A stretch of DNA of 64,000 bases from an uncultured Bacteroidota bacterium. GTDB lineage: Bacteria; Bacteroidota; Bacteroidia; UKL13-3. The stretch lies in NCBI GenBank assembly GCA_903910445.1, contig CAIVZR010000025.1, forward strand, positions 1 to 64,000, written 5' to 3'. Below are positions 45,781-54,656 of the stretch, one piece after another. Within the stretch, counting starts at the first letter, position 1. Every line of letters begins with the position of its first letter. The position numbers and the translations under genes were made by a program. The notes beneath the pieces are model-generated. The model had not been told where the DNA came from, did not search any database, and worked only from the letters and a program-made list of their open reading frames with translations.

Positions 45781-47916
45781 TTAATCTTTAATTGAGACTC
45801 TGTAATCGTAATGTAATTTTTCATCAAAAAATTTAATAATGTAAATTCCTTTTGAATAAGTTTCAGTATTCAATAAAATGGAATTAGCACCTTTTATTTT
45901 GTTGATTGTATGACTTTCAATAATTCCACCTTGAGGGTCAATAATTGTAATGAAAATTTCTCCGCAATCATTTGAATTAAATTTAATAAGTAACTTATCT
46001 TTAAAAGGGTTTGGCGAGAGGGAGATTTCGGTATTTAATTTATTGTTTTTAGGATAAACAGTTACAATCGAACTATATTCAAACTCATTTAATTTATCGA
46101 CTTGTTTCAATCTATAATAGAATAATTGATTCCTTTGTAATGGCAAATTTGAATCAATAAACTCATAACTTGAAATATTTGTGGTGTTGCGATTACCTAA
46201 GACAGAACCTATTTTATGGAAATTTATTCCATCATTACTTCGTTCGATTTCAAAATGGTCATTGTTCCACTCAGAAGCTGTTTTCCAATTTAATACGAAA
46301 TAATCTTCTGTTTCTTTTACAATGAATGAGATTAGCTTTACTGGAAGAAAAGAACCTATAGTTAATGTGTTAGCGATAGGTGCATTACTTCCTGTTCCAA
46401 GAGTAATTAAAGATCCGCCTGAATTTGAGATATTTGATGAATAAGCAATACTATTTATTGTGTTTGTAGTTAATAATTTCAATATGACGGTGTTGGAAGC
46501 GGTAGCACTGGTACTAATATCTGCTATAATTAATAAATTTAAATCGGAACCTTGATTCACGTATGAAGAAAGTGAAATGGAAGAAAAGGTAATTGAAGAA
46601 CCCGATACTACTCCAGAAGATAAATTGGTTTCTCCAGCATCAGCTATACCATTATTATTGGCATCTCCAATTAACTTAAAATTATAAATATCTGCGCCAG
46701 TAGATGTTGCAATACTTGCAGATCCAATATTCGTGATTATTAATTTTTTAAGATTCACATTTCCTTCATTGGCGGTATATTTAAATTGGGCTAATGGAAT
46801 TCCGCTTGTATTGGGTACAAGATTACTAGTGGGTGAAGCACTTCCAAGGGAGAATGTGCTTTTAGTAGGTGAGAAAGCTAGTCCACGGAAGGCGTTATTG
46901 CCTGTAATAGTTCGTAATGTTGTTGTCGAAATAGTGCTTGTTCCATTATCAGGAGCAGAAACAATTGTAGTGGGGTTGCTAATAAAAATTTTGGAACCAT
47001 TAGCACCAGAGGTGCTGAAAGAATAAGCTGACCAATCGACTGCAATTCCGGTATATCCAGTAATTGATGCTATCTGAGTTCCAGTAGTCCAGGTAGTTCC
47101 ATTGTTAGTACATCTATACAAACCCGCTGTTCCTCCACCAGAAGTAGCACCCACAAAATAAATTGTTAAACCATCTGGACTGATTGAAAATCCATAAACA
47201 TCTGTATTTGCAGGTGTGAATAATCGTACTGAAGTATTTCCAGAATTTATTGGTTTTCCTGAACCTACACTGTAAATTCCTTGGGATCCGCCCCCAGTTG
47301 TAAGAAATAACTGGCCGTTATAAATAAAACCTGCTCTATTATTAGTTGAAGTACTAGAAACATTCGTTATCGTTGTGCCATTAGTTGTTGTTGTAATTCC
47401 TAATCCATTACCAGTCATCCAAAAGTTTGTCCCATCATCACTTGTAGCACCTCTTAAATTATTATTTCCAGAACTATAATTTGCTCCACTGATACCCGCT
47501 CCCATTGTTCCACTACCATTTAGGGTCCTTACAACAGAGGTAGTATTAAATGTTGTATTTGCGTCTCCGATAAGGTTATGATAGCCAGGAATTAGGATAT
47601 AGCGACCATTTTCAGATCTTGAAATTTGTCCCGCCGCAGTAGCGGTTCCAGATACAACAATATCATTTGTGCCAATGCCAGAAGAAACCGATGGCAATGT
47701 AACGCTATAATTTGGAGAAGATTGTGATGCCCCAGTAGGAAGATATTCTTCAATAACTATAGCAGTTCCAGCATTACTTAATGCAGAACTACTAGTCGCT
47801 TTGAATACAGAAAGGTAACCGTCATTGAAACGGGTAGTTGTTTGACCTATTATAGAAGTAGAAGAATAAATAAAGATTAATAGTATAATGGCTATTCGAA
47901 TAGAAATGGGGTACAT
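45781..47916 (-). CDS. Secreted repetitive protein with T9SS type A sorting domain
   Basis: The 711-residue protein has a signal peptide (AIILLIFIYSSTSIIG). The middle is extremely rich in Ser, Thr, Asn and Gly and has phrases such as YLSVFKATSSSALSNAGTAI and VYGFSISPDGLTIYFVGAT, suggesting a beta-propeller-like surface protein. Residues about 540-620 (FVLNWKTASEWNNDHFEIER) match the fibronectin-like segment often found before T9SS tails. The C-terminal domain is ISLSPNPFKDKLLIKF with KGIYIIKFFDEKLHYDY. Export through Sec and T9SS is predicted; the ligand is unknown. Confidence 0.85.
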   Translation of the reverse strand: MYPISIRIAIILLIFIYSSTSIIGQTTTRFNDGYLSVFKATSSSALSNAGTAIVIEEYLPTGASQSSPNYSVTLPSVSSGIGTNDIVVSGTATAAGQISRSENGRYILIPGYHNLIGDANTTFNTTSVVRTLNGSGTMGAGISGANYSSGNNNLRGATSDDGTNFWMTGNGLGITTTTNGTTITNVSSTSTNNRAGFIYNGQLFLTTGGGSQGIYSVGSGKPINSGNTSVRLFTPANTDVYGFSISPDGLTIYFVGATSGGGTAGLYRCTNNGTTWTTGTQIASITGYTGIAVDWSAYSFSTSGANGSKIFISNPTTIVSAPDNGTSTISTTTLRTITGNNAFRGLAFSPTKSTFSLGSASPTSNLVPNTSGIPLAQFKYTANEGNVNLKKLIITNIGSASIATSTGADIYNFKLIGDANNNGIADAGETNLSSGVVSGSSITFSSISLSSYVNQGSDLNLLIIADISTSATASNTVILKLLTTNTINSIAYSSNISNSGGSLITLGTGSNAPIANTLTIGSFLPVKLISFIVKETEDYFVLNWKTASEWNNDHFEIERSNDGINFHKIGSVLGNRNTTNISSYEFIDSNLPLQRNQLFYYRLKQVDKLNEFEYSSIVTVYPKNNKLNTEISLSPNPFKDKLLIKFNSNDCGEIFITIIDPQGGIIESHTINKIKGANSILLNTETYSKGIYIIKFFDEKLHYDYRVSIKD

Positions 47917-48622
47917 TTTAATTATAATTAAATTGATTTTAAATTAGACCTGAGGATTGATATTGATGATTTATATCCTATTGAGATATAAATTATATAT
48001 CGTATGGCAAAACTATCTTACTGGAATTTTCAAATAGTTAGATTCAGATTAACAAATTGAAATTAAAATAATTGAAGAAATTGTTTTAGTAACAGAGAAT
48101 TAAAAAAATGCTCTTATTAAGATAATGATATATATAAATTTTTTTTCTAATTGACTATAGAAAATGCTAATAGTAAACTATAACTATTTATGGTATTATC
48201 CCAGGATGGCTTACGTGTTTCGGAACTTATAATCAACCGTCCTTCCCGACTATTCAAGTCGTGACTGTAAGTAGGATCCATTAGTCCCTACTTTTTAAGC
48301 AGATTGAAAATTTGGGCTTGAGTTTGAATGATAAGTTAGGAAAACGGTATTGATAACAAGAGTAAACGTTTCTTTATGAGTCTCGAGCGTTTTAGTTAAC
48401 AAGAAATTAATATTACAATTTGGATACTTGAAAAGAAATTTACGCCATTATTACAATCCGAAAAAAAACTCAGTATAAAGTTTTACTATTTAAGAGGGTT
48501 TGCCGTTATTAAATTGAACCAATCTATTCTTTAGTTCAATGTATTTTTATTCTAGATGTTGATACTATTAAGTATTTAAATCCTTTAGAATAAAACTAAC
48601 CTATTCATTCCGTATTCTTCCG
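47917..48622. other. AT-rich intergenic region (706 bases), no gene seen
   Basis: No credible open reading frame, tRNA or terminator was found. The only structured part is a decayed palindrome copy at about 48190-48275. The rest is AT-rich with scattered short inverted repeats. It could hold an unrecognised small RNA. Confidence 0.5.
48190..48275. repeat. Decayed copy of the palindrome / tRNA-Pro-derived repeat
   Basis: GTTTCGGAA is followed by CCTTCCCGACTATTCAAGTC and GTGAC. This matches, with several changes, the order of the two palindromes in the altered tRNA-Pro copy at 56.7 kb (CCCGAAAC-GTTTCGGG, then CTTCCCGACTT-AAGTCGGGAAG). The match is partial and could be chance in its first half. 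Confidence 0.4.
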
Positions 48623-49540
48623 TTATGCAGGCGCCATATCTACTTTTGCAATCGCTGTGGGTGGGACTTTCCCGGAATACATTTTGGCATAGGCGGCGGT
48701 AAATTCAGCGCCAAAAAAAAGTATCATGGAAGAGTAAGATACCCAAAGGAGAATTAAAATTACGGAGCCCGCAGCACCATAGCCCGATATTGGATTTACC
48801 CTCCCAAAATAGATGGCAAGTGCTGTTTTGCCCAATGTAAATAAAACCCCGGTAAGCAAGGAGCCTAACCATACATGCTTCCATTTGATTTTTGCATCGG
48901 GTAAAATCTTAAACATAAGCCCGAATAAAACTGAGATGATTACAATCGATAAAATGAAATTGATTATGCTAAATACATCAGTCAGAAAACTGGAGGTTGA
49001 TACCATAATCCAATTACTCATTGCATTGAGCAAGCTCGAAACGACCAGTGAAATAAGCAACAAAAATGCGATTGCTAAAATTAAGCCGAAAGAAAAGAGG
49101 CGCGCTTTAATAAATAGAAAAACACCTTTCTTTATAACAACCTCAACTTCCCAAATTTGATTCAAGGATTTTTGCAATTCGACAAATACTCCAGTAGCCC
49201 CAACAAGCAATATTGCGATTCCAAGAATGGTAGCCCAGATTGTAGAATGTGCCTGGCCAACGGTGGTGAGCATGTCCTTAATTTGAGCAGCGGTTGCAGT
49301 ACCCATCGTGGCTGAAATTTGAGAAACGATATGCTCGCTGGCAACATCACTTCCATAAAAATATCCTGTTATGCTTACAATCAAAACTAATAATCCAGGA
49401 ATACTAAAAATGGCGTAGTAAGCAATGACAGCACTTTGTCGGAAAGGATCCTTCAGATTCCATTCTTCGTATGTTGTTTTGAACAACGTTCTTAAATCTT
49501 TTAGTAAACGTTTTACGTTATCTTTTTTTTTCATATTCAT
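48623..49540 (-). CDS. YihY/BrkB family inner-membrane protein
   Basis: The 305-residue protein has about six membrane helices. Family features are WNLKDPFRQSAVIAYYAIFS with IPGLLVLIVS after it, ATGVFVELQKSLNQIWEVE and, near the end, YGAAGSVILILLWVSYSSMI with LFFGAEFTAAYAKMY. YihY/BrkB proteins have no agreed biochemical role, although similarity to flippase or transporter folds has been suggested. Its start codon overlaps the stop of the upstream frame by one base, so it is part of the DUF748 transcript. Confidence 0.92.
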   Translation of the reverse strand: MNMKKKDNVKRLLKDLRTLFKTTYEEWNLKDPFRQSAVIAYYAIFSIPGLLVLIVSITGYFYGSDVASEHIVSQISATMGTATAAQIKDMLTTVGQAHSTIWATILGIAILLVGATGVFVELQKSLNQIWEVEVVIKKGVFLFIKARLFSFGLILAIAFLLLISLVVSSLLNAMSNWIMVSTSSFLTDVFSIINFILSIVIISVLFGLMFKILPDAKIKWKHVWLGSLLTGVLFTLGKTALAIYFGRVNPISGYGAAGSVILILLWVSYSSMILFFGAEFTAAYAKMYSGKVPPTAIAKVDMAPA

Positions 49541-50091
49541 TATCTTAATCTAACAATTTTCTGACGATTTCTTTTAAATTTAACCCGTGGTGCCTCATTA
49601 TTTAATTCATTCATTTTTTGATATGCCTTTAATAAATAGTGAGGAAAAACTCCTGTGTATTGTATCTTGTAAAAGGAGAAGCCATTGTAAGGAATTACGT
49701 TTTCTCCAGAGGCGATTATCAAACGTTTTTCGGTGCCGTTTTCTCTGAAATAGAACAGGAATTCATTGTATCTTTCTTCCTTTAGAATATTAAATTTTGC
49801 ATCCACAAAACTGGCACCTACCAATTTCATACATTTATCTTGTAAGGTAAATAGCATAGAATCGGGCACCATTTTATTCAGATAGGCTATAAATTTAACA
49901 TCCTTAATAGACATCTTTTCTACTTGTACAGAATCAGTTTCATTATAGGAATGACGGCTATTTGCGCCAGTTGTCAAAAAGTATTTTTTCTTTGCTTCAT
50001 AAAATAAAATATACTCCTTTTCCTTCTCTTCAAAGTTCTGTGGAATTACCTTTATTGTTGCCTCGGGATTTTTCTTAAGAAAATCTGCCAT
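49540..50091 (-). CDS. C-terminal fragment of an interrupted DUF748 protein
   Basis: The 183-residue frame begins MADFLKKNPEATIKVIPQNF. It is in the same reading frame as the upstream DUF748 gene: the TAA at 50110-50112 is followed in frame by E-T-F-L-E-D and then this Met. In DUF748 proteins the AsmA-like part is followed by an OmpA-like LxxLAxxLxxxPxxxLxV element, and here the stop cuts exactly through that element. The piece is therefore best read as the remainder of one longer protein, unless it is translated separately. Otherwise no motif is recognised. Confidence 0.7.
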   Translation of the reverse strand: MADFLKKNPEATIKVIPQNFEEKEKEYILFYEAKKKYFLTTGANSRHSYNETDSVQVEKMSIKDVKFIAYLNKMVPDSMLFTLQDKCMKLVGASFVDAKFNILKEERYNEFLFYFRENGTEKRLIIASGENVIPYNGFSFYKIQYTGVFPHYLLKAYQKMNELNNEAPRVKFKRNRQKIVRLR

Positions 50092-50109
50092 GTCTTCGAG
50101 GAATGTTTC

Positions 50110-51876
50110 TTATCGGGAGTTCAGATAGTTTCTTCTCATTTCCCATTTTAAGGATAACCAGTTTTCGATTTCTGTTTCTGTGTTTCTAACCTCAAAACGA
50201 TAGGGTGTAGTAAGAGGCTTAACGAAAATATTTTTCAAGGCATCAACTATCACATCACGTAAAATGAATTTCGGATTATTCAGATTGCCTGTTATAGGAA
50301 CATCATAATCGATTACATTACCTCGTTCTTTTACAAAAAACATGGCCAGGTTTAGAGGCAACCAGCTTGCAAATTTATTTCTTGATTTTTCGCCAACTCT
50401 AGGGTCGATAATAACCAGGTGGTTGGTGCTTACTATCTGTCCGTTTCTTACCTTCCATAATCCCTTTATCTCTATTGTTCCTCTATCTAATGGGAAAGCG
50501 GTATATTTAATTAGATATGGATTAAACATCGAGACGGGTAATTTTTGAAAATTGTATTTTAGATCAAAATCGGAACTGTCTTTTGGGTTTATACTTAACC
50601 CTAAAACAAGACTCCCATATGGTTTAATGCCGGATGCTACGTTGAAATAAACCCGTTCGTGGGTTTTGTCTACCGAATCAGCAGTAAATGTGAATGGATT
50701 AAGCGCGATTGAAAATTTCTCGCCCATAGCATAGTCGTTATATTTTATTTCTCCATCATAGATAGCCATCCGATTTATTTTGAAGTTACTTCTTAAAAGA
50801 TTCTTTGAAATTGTTCTTAGGTATTTGACTATTTCAATGACTAAATTGAATTTTGCTCCATCTGTATTCGCTGCAGTTACGTTCACTCCATTTTTACCAA
50901 ACATGGTTTGAACATTATCTAAATAATCATACTTTTCATATTTTAAAAATGGATGTTTAAGTGATATGGAATCAAAAAAGTAAATAAATTTTTTTGGGCT
51001 TACTTCATGAATGCAGACAGTTAAATTATCAAAGGCTGCAAAATCATTTAGACTATCTTTCCCAAAATGAAAGTCGCTGATTGAAACAAGCCCTGAGCTG
51101 GTAACATTATCGCGTTCAATCAAATTTCCATCCGATTTAAAGTCGGCATCTAAAAAAGCTTTAAAAGTCCCATAGTTAGCTAAGTCTTTTATGTATTGAC
51201 CAACAATATTCAAATCAAATTGATGAACTAATACAGCCAATCGGTAATCATTGGTTTTTGAATTCAGCGTGAAATTGCCTTTTATATCTCCACTTCCAAT
51301 GCCTGACAAAAACGAAAATTGGATGGGAATGGTATCGGCATCCCATCGGAAGCCAGCACTTTCGATGTTTACATTTTTGATGAAATAATTAATAGGCGTT
51401 ACAATTTCACGATAAGAAAACAGACCATTTATAATTTTAATATTTAGAATGCTAAAATGAACTGGTTCCTTCTTTTTTGCCGTTGTGTCGTTTGAAGAAA
51501 ATATTGAAATCAAATCATTGAAATTAAAATACTCTTGATTTTGAAAAATGATTGCCTGAGGTCTATCGATGGTGAAATCGCTGATTTCGTAGTTCTTGGA
51601 TAATAGTTTGAATATTTCGAAATTGGCGCTTAATCCATTCGCAGAAAAGAAAATCGAATCACTTTCAAACTCGTAAATTTTCAGGTTGGAAAAATGAAGG
51701 TATCCAGTAAACGGATTTAAATAAGCCCAGTCCATGGTGATCTCTCTACCAGTATATTTTTTATCAAACTTTTCGACAAGATATTTCGTCAGCGGTGAGA
51801 TAAACGCAATAACCAGCACCACCAAAAGAATGATTGTAATAATTGATATTTTAAGAACCTTTTGTAGCTTGGACAT
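50110..51876 (-). CDS. DUF748 (AsmA-like) protein, truncated by an in-frame stop
   Basis: The 588-residue product has an N-terminal membrane anchor (IITIILLVVLVIAFISPLT) and an AsmA-like periplasmic region: ITMDWAYLNPFTGYLHFSN, EISDFTIDRPQAIIF and YNFQKLPVSMFNPYLIKY. PITGNLNNPKFILRDVI comes near the end. The frame stops at TAA (50110-50112) after RRNYLNSR, but coding continues in the same frame into the next 183-residue piece. One base change (for example CAA to TAA) would explain it. AsmA-like proteins are thought to act in envelope lipid transport. The intact protein would be about 780 residues. Confidence 0.75.
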   Translation of the reverse strand: MSKLQKVLKISIITIILLVVLVIAFISPLTKYLVEKFDKKYTGREITMDWAYLNPFTGYLHFSNLKIYEFESDSIFFSANGLSANFEIFKLLSKNYEISDFTIDRPQAIIFQNQEYFNFNDLISIFSSNDTTAKKKEPVHFSILNIKIINGLFSYREIVTPINYFIKNVNIESAGFRWDADTIPIQFSFLSGIGSGDIKGNFTLNSKTNDYRLAVLVHQFDLNIVGQYIKDLANYGTFKAFLDADFKSDGNLIERDNVTSSGLVSISDFHFGKDSLNDFAAFDNLTVCIHEVSPKKFIYFFDSISLKHPFLKYEKYDYLDNVQTMFGKNGVNVTAANTDGAKFNLVIEIVKYLRTISKNLLRSNFKINRMAIYDGEIKYNDYAMGEKFSIALNPFTFTADSVDKTHERVYFNVASGIKPYGSLVLGLSINPKDSSDFDLKYNFQKLPVSMFNPYLIKYTAFPLDRGTIEIKGLWKVRNGQIVSTNHLVIIDPRVGEKSRNKFASWLPLNLAMFFVKERGNVIDYDVPITGNLNNPKFILRDVIVDALKNIFVKPLTTPYRFEVRNTETEIENWLSLKWEMRRNYLNSR

Positions 51877-52245
51877 TTAACTTTACAAATATGCCCAGAC
51901 TAGCTTATGATTCTATTACATAACTATTTATAGATATTACGTGATTCCTATTTATGAAAAATTGGGGGAGGAGTTATATCGGATTTCTTTTGAAAGAATA
52001 TAACTGTGGTAAACCGTTATTGGATTTGAGTGAATATCTATCTGTAAACTGGATTTAACTAAGATACATCAGATTTTGAAACATTGGCAAAATGCCATGC
52101 TTACTTTCCTTTTTGCCTATATCCAATAAGTCATAGCGAAAACATAATATGTTCGTTAGATAAATTAGATTTTTGCAAATGTTTGAACTGAGTATTTCTT
52201 AAAACCCTTGAATTGGTTACCTCGGTTGAAATAACTAGTGATGGG
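51877..52245. other. Intergenic region (369 bases), nothing recognised
   Basis: It is AT-rich with no reading frame above background, no clear promoter box in either useful direction and no strong hairpin. Confidence 0.5.
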
Positions 52246-53199
52246 TTATTTTTGAGTTAATGATGTGATTCCCTTTAATATTTTCCAAGTCATTGAATTC
52301 GTCTTTTGCAAAATTGGATACAGCTCCCTTCTTCCTCCGAAATTACGGAAGAAGCGTTCCACTCCGGGAATCATGCTGCCTTCAAAATCGAAAGAAATTT
52401 TTCCGAGACTTTTACTATGTTTCATCGCATGCCATACAAGGGCGGGCATAACATGATTGTCGTCTATTTCTGGGTTTTTGGAACTCACCAAATAGTATGC
52501 ACGCACGTCATCCCGTAAATTCCAGAGCATCGCAAGAATTTTTCCTTCTTTTCGAGCCACCCACAATGCACACGAATTCATTTGCAAACTTTTTTGAAAT
52601 AACTCTTTCATCTTTTCTTTGGTATAGTTTATTGATTCCTTGTTACGCACCAAGGTAGCTACTTGGTATTCATAAAGCAGGTCGATTAATTCTGTTTCGT
52701 TGGTTATGGTTATATCCGTTGATGCCTTTCGAATACTTCTTCGGAAATCCTCATGCATTGCACCCAATAGGTTATCTTCACTTTCACAGAGGTCGATGAT
52801 AAAAGTTTGTCGGAAACCTGTGTTGAATTCATGTTCCTTAAATAAACCAATCTGCTTAAGACCCGGCCTGCAGGCAGCATTCCATATCTTAATATTCGGG
52901 ACCTTTTGAAATAAAGAACGAAGAACCTCATGTTCATAGTTGTCTTTCTTCGATTCCTTTAAATCTTTAGGAAAAAAAACATGTGGCCCAAGATATGGTG
53001 TTAGTGCGGGGTTCCTTGAAATGGAGATGCCAATCTTTTGCTCTTTTGGATAAGGCCAAACACCAGTTACTTGGTCGCCTTTAGTTACCATTACTACATC
53101 CCAGGCGGGGCAAGCAATATCCAGCCACCAATTTTTATGAAATAATGGAAGGTCGTTTTCCGAAGCGCATAATTTGAGGTAAAGTTCTTTTTCATTCAT
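52246..53199 (-). CDS. FemAB/BioF2-like GNAT acyltransferase
   Basis: The 317-residue protein starts MNEKELYLKLCASENDLPLF and contains an N-terminal lobe with the phrase FHKNWWLDIACPAWDVVMVT. The central and C-terminal part has an acetyltransferase-like pattern: MHEDFRRSIRKASTDITITN, then ALWVARKEGKILAMLWNL and SFDFEGSMIPGVERFFRNFG. The last is the typical F-D-F-EGS-x-IPGxxxFFxxFG motif of this branch. Substrates in this family vary (peptidoglycan bridges, exopolysaccharide, lipids). Nothing nearby settles which applies. Confidence 0.8.
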   Translation of the reverse strand: MNEKELYLKLCASENDLPLFHKNWWLDIACPAWDVVMVTKGDQVTGVWPYPKEQKIGISISRNPALTPYLGPHVFFPKDLKESKKDNYEHEVLRSLFQKVPNIKIWNAACRPGLKQIGLFKEHEFNTGFRQTFIIDLCESEDNLLGAMHEDFRRSIRKASTDITITNETELIDLLYEYQVATLVRNKESINYTKEKMKELFQKSLQMNSCALWVARKEGKILAMLWNLRDDVRAYYLVSSKNPEIDDNHVMPALVWHAMKHSKSLGKISFDFEGSMIPGVERFFRNFGGRRELYPILQKTNSMTWKILKGITSLTQK

Positions 53200-53282
53200 A
53201 ATCTGAATAACACGAAAAGTAAAATTTTATTGTGCAGGGCAATAAAGTATTTAATATGTCGTTCCACCACAAACATCAATAA

Positions 53283-53945
53283 ATGAACTTCTACCATTCC
53301 GACATTGCTTACAAACTTACCGATCCACTTTCATTTACAACAGACATAAATACCTACCTGAAACAGGAGAGGGAATTATTGTTGTCGCTGGTCGGTTCAT
53401 TCCATACTATTATAGAGGCGGGATGCACGCGAGGGCATTATACCCAACTCATTACAAGTATTGAAAAAGATTATATCGGGATTGATATCGCGGCTCGTCA
53501 AATTGCAGATGCAAAGCATATTTATAAGGATAATAAGCGAGCTGCTTTTTTGTGTGATGACATTCAGAATATTGGAGAAGTATTTATTAAAAACAGAATT
53601 CCTATTGAGGGCAGCATGCTTTTTTTTCCTTTCAACTGTTTTGGCAATCTCAAGGAAGCTGCAGGAGTGCTTGCGCAAGTTGTTGCTCTCCAAATTCCTT
53701 TCGTTATTTTCACCTACGCCAACAATTCCAAATCAAGTATAGCGCGTTCCAAATATTACCAAGCATCCGGCTTTGATAATCTAGTGCCAATAAGTGAAAA
53801 AGGGGGCACCTTATTTACGCATCAATCAGGCTTACATACAATAGCATATAATGAAAGTTGGTTTAAGGAAATATTTTATTTGATGCAAATCAAGTACCGG
53901 TGCATTCCATTTGGAGATATTGGGAAAGCGTATTGTAATTTTTAG
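53283..53945 (+). CDS. Class I SAM-dependent methyltransferase
   Basis: The 220-residue protein shows motif I as TIIEAGCTRGHYTQLI, an acidic second-strand end in YIGIDIAARQIADA, a DD pair in LCDDIQNIGE, and a motif IV-like GSMLFFPFNCFGNL. The substrate is unknown. It is divergently transcribed from the GNAT-like gene with 83 bases between them. The glycine-rich loop has Cys-Thr-Arg where Gly-x-Gly is more usual, so activity is likely but not certain. Confidence 0.7.
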   Translation: MNFYHSDIAYKLTDPLSFTTDINTYLKQERELLLSLVGSFHTIIEAGCTRGHYTQLITSIEKDYIGIDIAARQIADAKHIYKDNKRAAFLCDDIQNIGEVFIKNRIPIEGSMLFFPFNCFGNLKEAAGVLAQVVALQIPFVIFTYANNSKSSIARSKYYQASGFDNLVPISEKGGTLFTHQSGLHTIAYNESWFKEIFYLMQIKYRCIPFGDIGKAYCNF

Positions 53946-54222
53946 GAAGGACCTTTTGCAATTGAGACTCCACTGGATATCAGAAACCATATTTTGGTGG
54001 CCTTGAACTTTATTCGAAATTAATTTTTAGTGTTTTTTATTTTTTGACTAATAAGTGCGGCTTTGTTTAGACTGGAATATAGTTATGAGAACTTTCTATT
54101 CTATAACTAGAATGCTAAATGCCATCTGTGAGAAATCGAGTTTAAGAAAAATTTTTATAGTTTGAATTTTTAATGATTAAGCGATTCAAAATGTTCTGCC
54201 AATATTGTTTACCTAGCAATGC

Positions 54223-54320
54223 AAAAGGGCTTCACTTTCGTGAAATCCTTTGTTGGATTGGTAGGGGTGGCAGTGCCAGCCCCGAAACTTGTTTCAGGAA
54301 TTCGAACCTTTAGACCATCT
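54223..54320 (-). repeat. Diverged tRNA-Pro-derived repeat copy (3' part plus terminator)
   Basis: Compared with the 56.7 kb copy, it keeps the terminator hairpin (AAGGGCTTCAC / GTGAAATCCTT), the spacer TGTTGGATTGGT, the acceptor-like AGGGGTGGCAG, the palindrome CCCGAAACTTGTTTCAGG (one mismatch) and ATTCGAACCTTTAGACC. The part beyond GACCAT no longer matches. It lies 2.4 kb from the other copies, on the far side of the SBBP gene. Confidence 0.75.
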
Positions 54321-54605
54321 GTTCTCTGTGGAAACGTATATACAAGTATGGTCTAATGAAAACAGTTTTCTTATACGAATTAATTTAGTGCAAGAGACCA
54401 TTATTTGAAGAAATGCCCGTGAATATTGGCTAAATTCAAAACAGTTGCTACAATGTTCAGAATAAAAAAATCACAATTTTAGACGAATTGATTTTACGCT
54501 TGGGCGTGGAAAGAAACTACAATAATATTGCGCAAAAGCTGGGGTTGAATTAGACATCGTTTTGTCATTTTCCCTAACCTATGTTTACTTATTGATAAAT
54601 TAGTT

Positions 54606-54613
54606 TATCTTTG
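54606..54613 (+). promoter_or_regulatory. -7 promoter box of the SBBP-repeat gene
   Basis: TATCTTTG is an exact consensus match located 43 bases before the ATG at 54657. Confidence 0.5.
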
Positions 54614-54656
54614 AGAGTGATGTAAATATAAACTTACACTTACTTCTATTGCCTGA

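Larger units (their letters stand above)
53946..54656. other. Intergenic region (711 bases) with repeat copy and an ORF fragment
   Basis: It contains the diverged tRNA-Pro/terminator copy at 54223-54320. Near 54458-54553 there is a short frame with coding-like character (LDELILRLGVERN, then IAQKLGLN before a TAG) but no start codon. It may be the end of a decayed gene. A -7 box of the next gene is at 54606. Confidence 0.5.
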
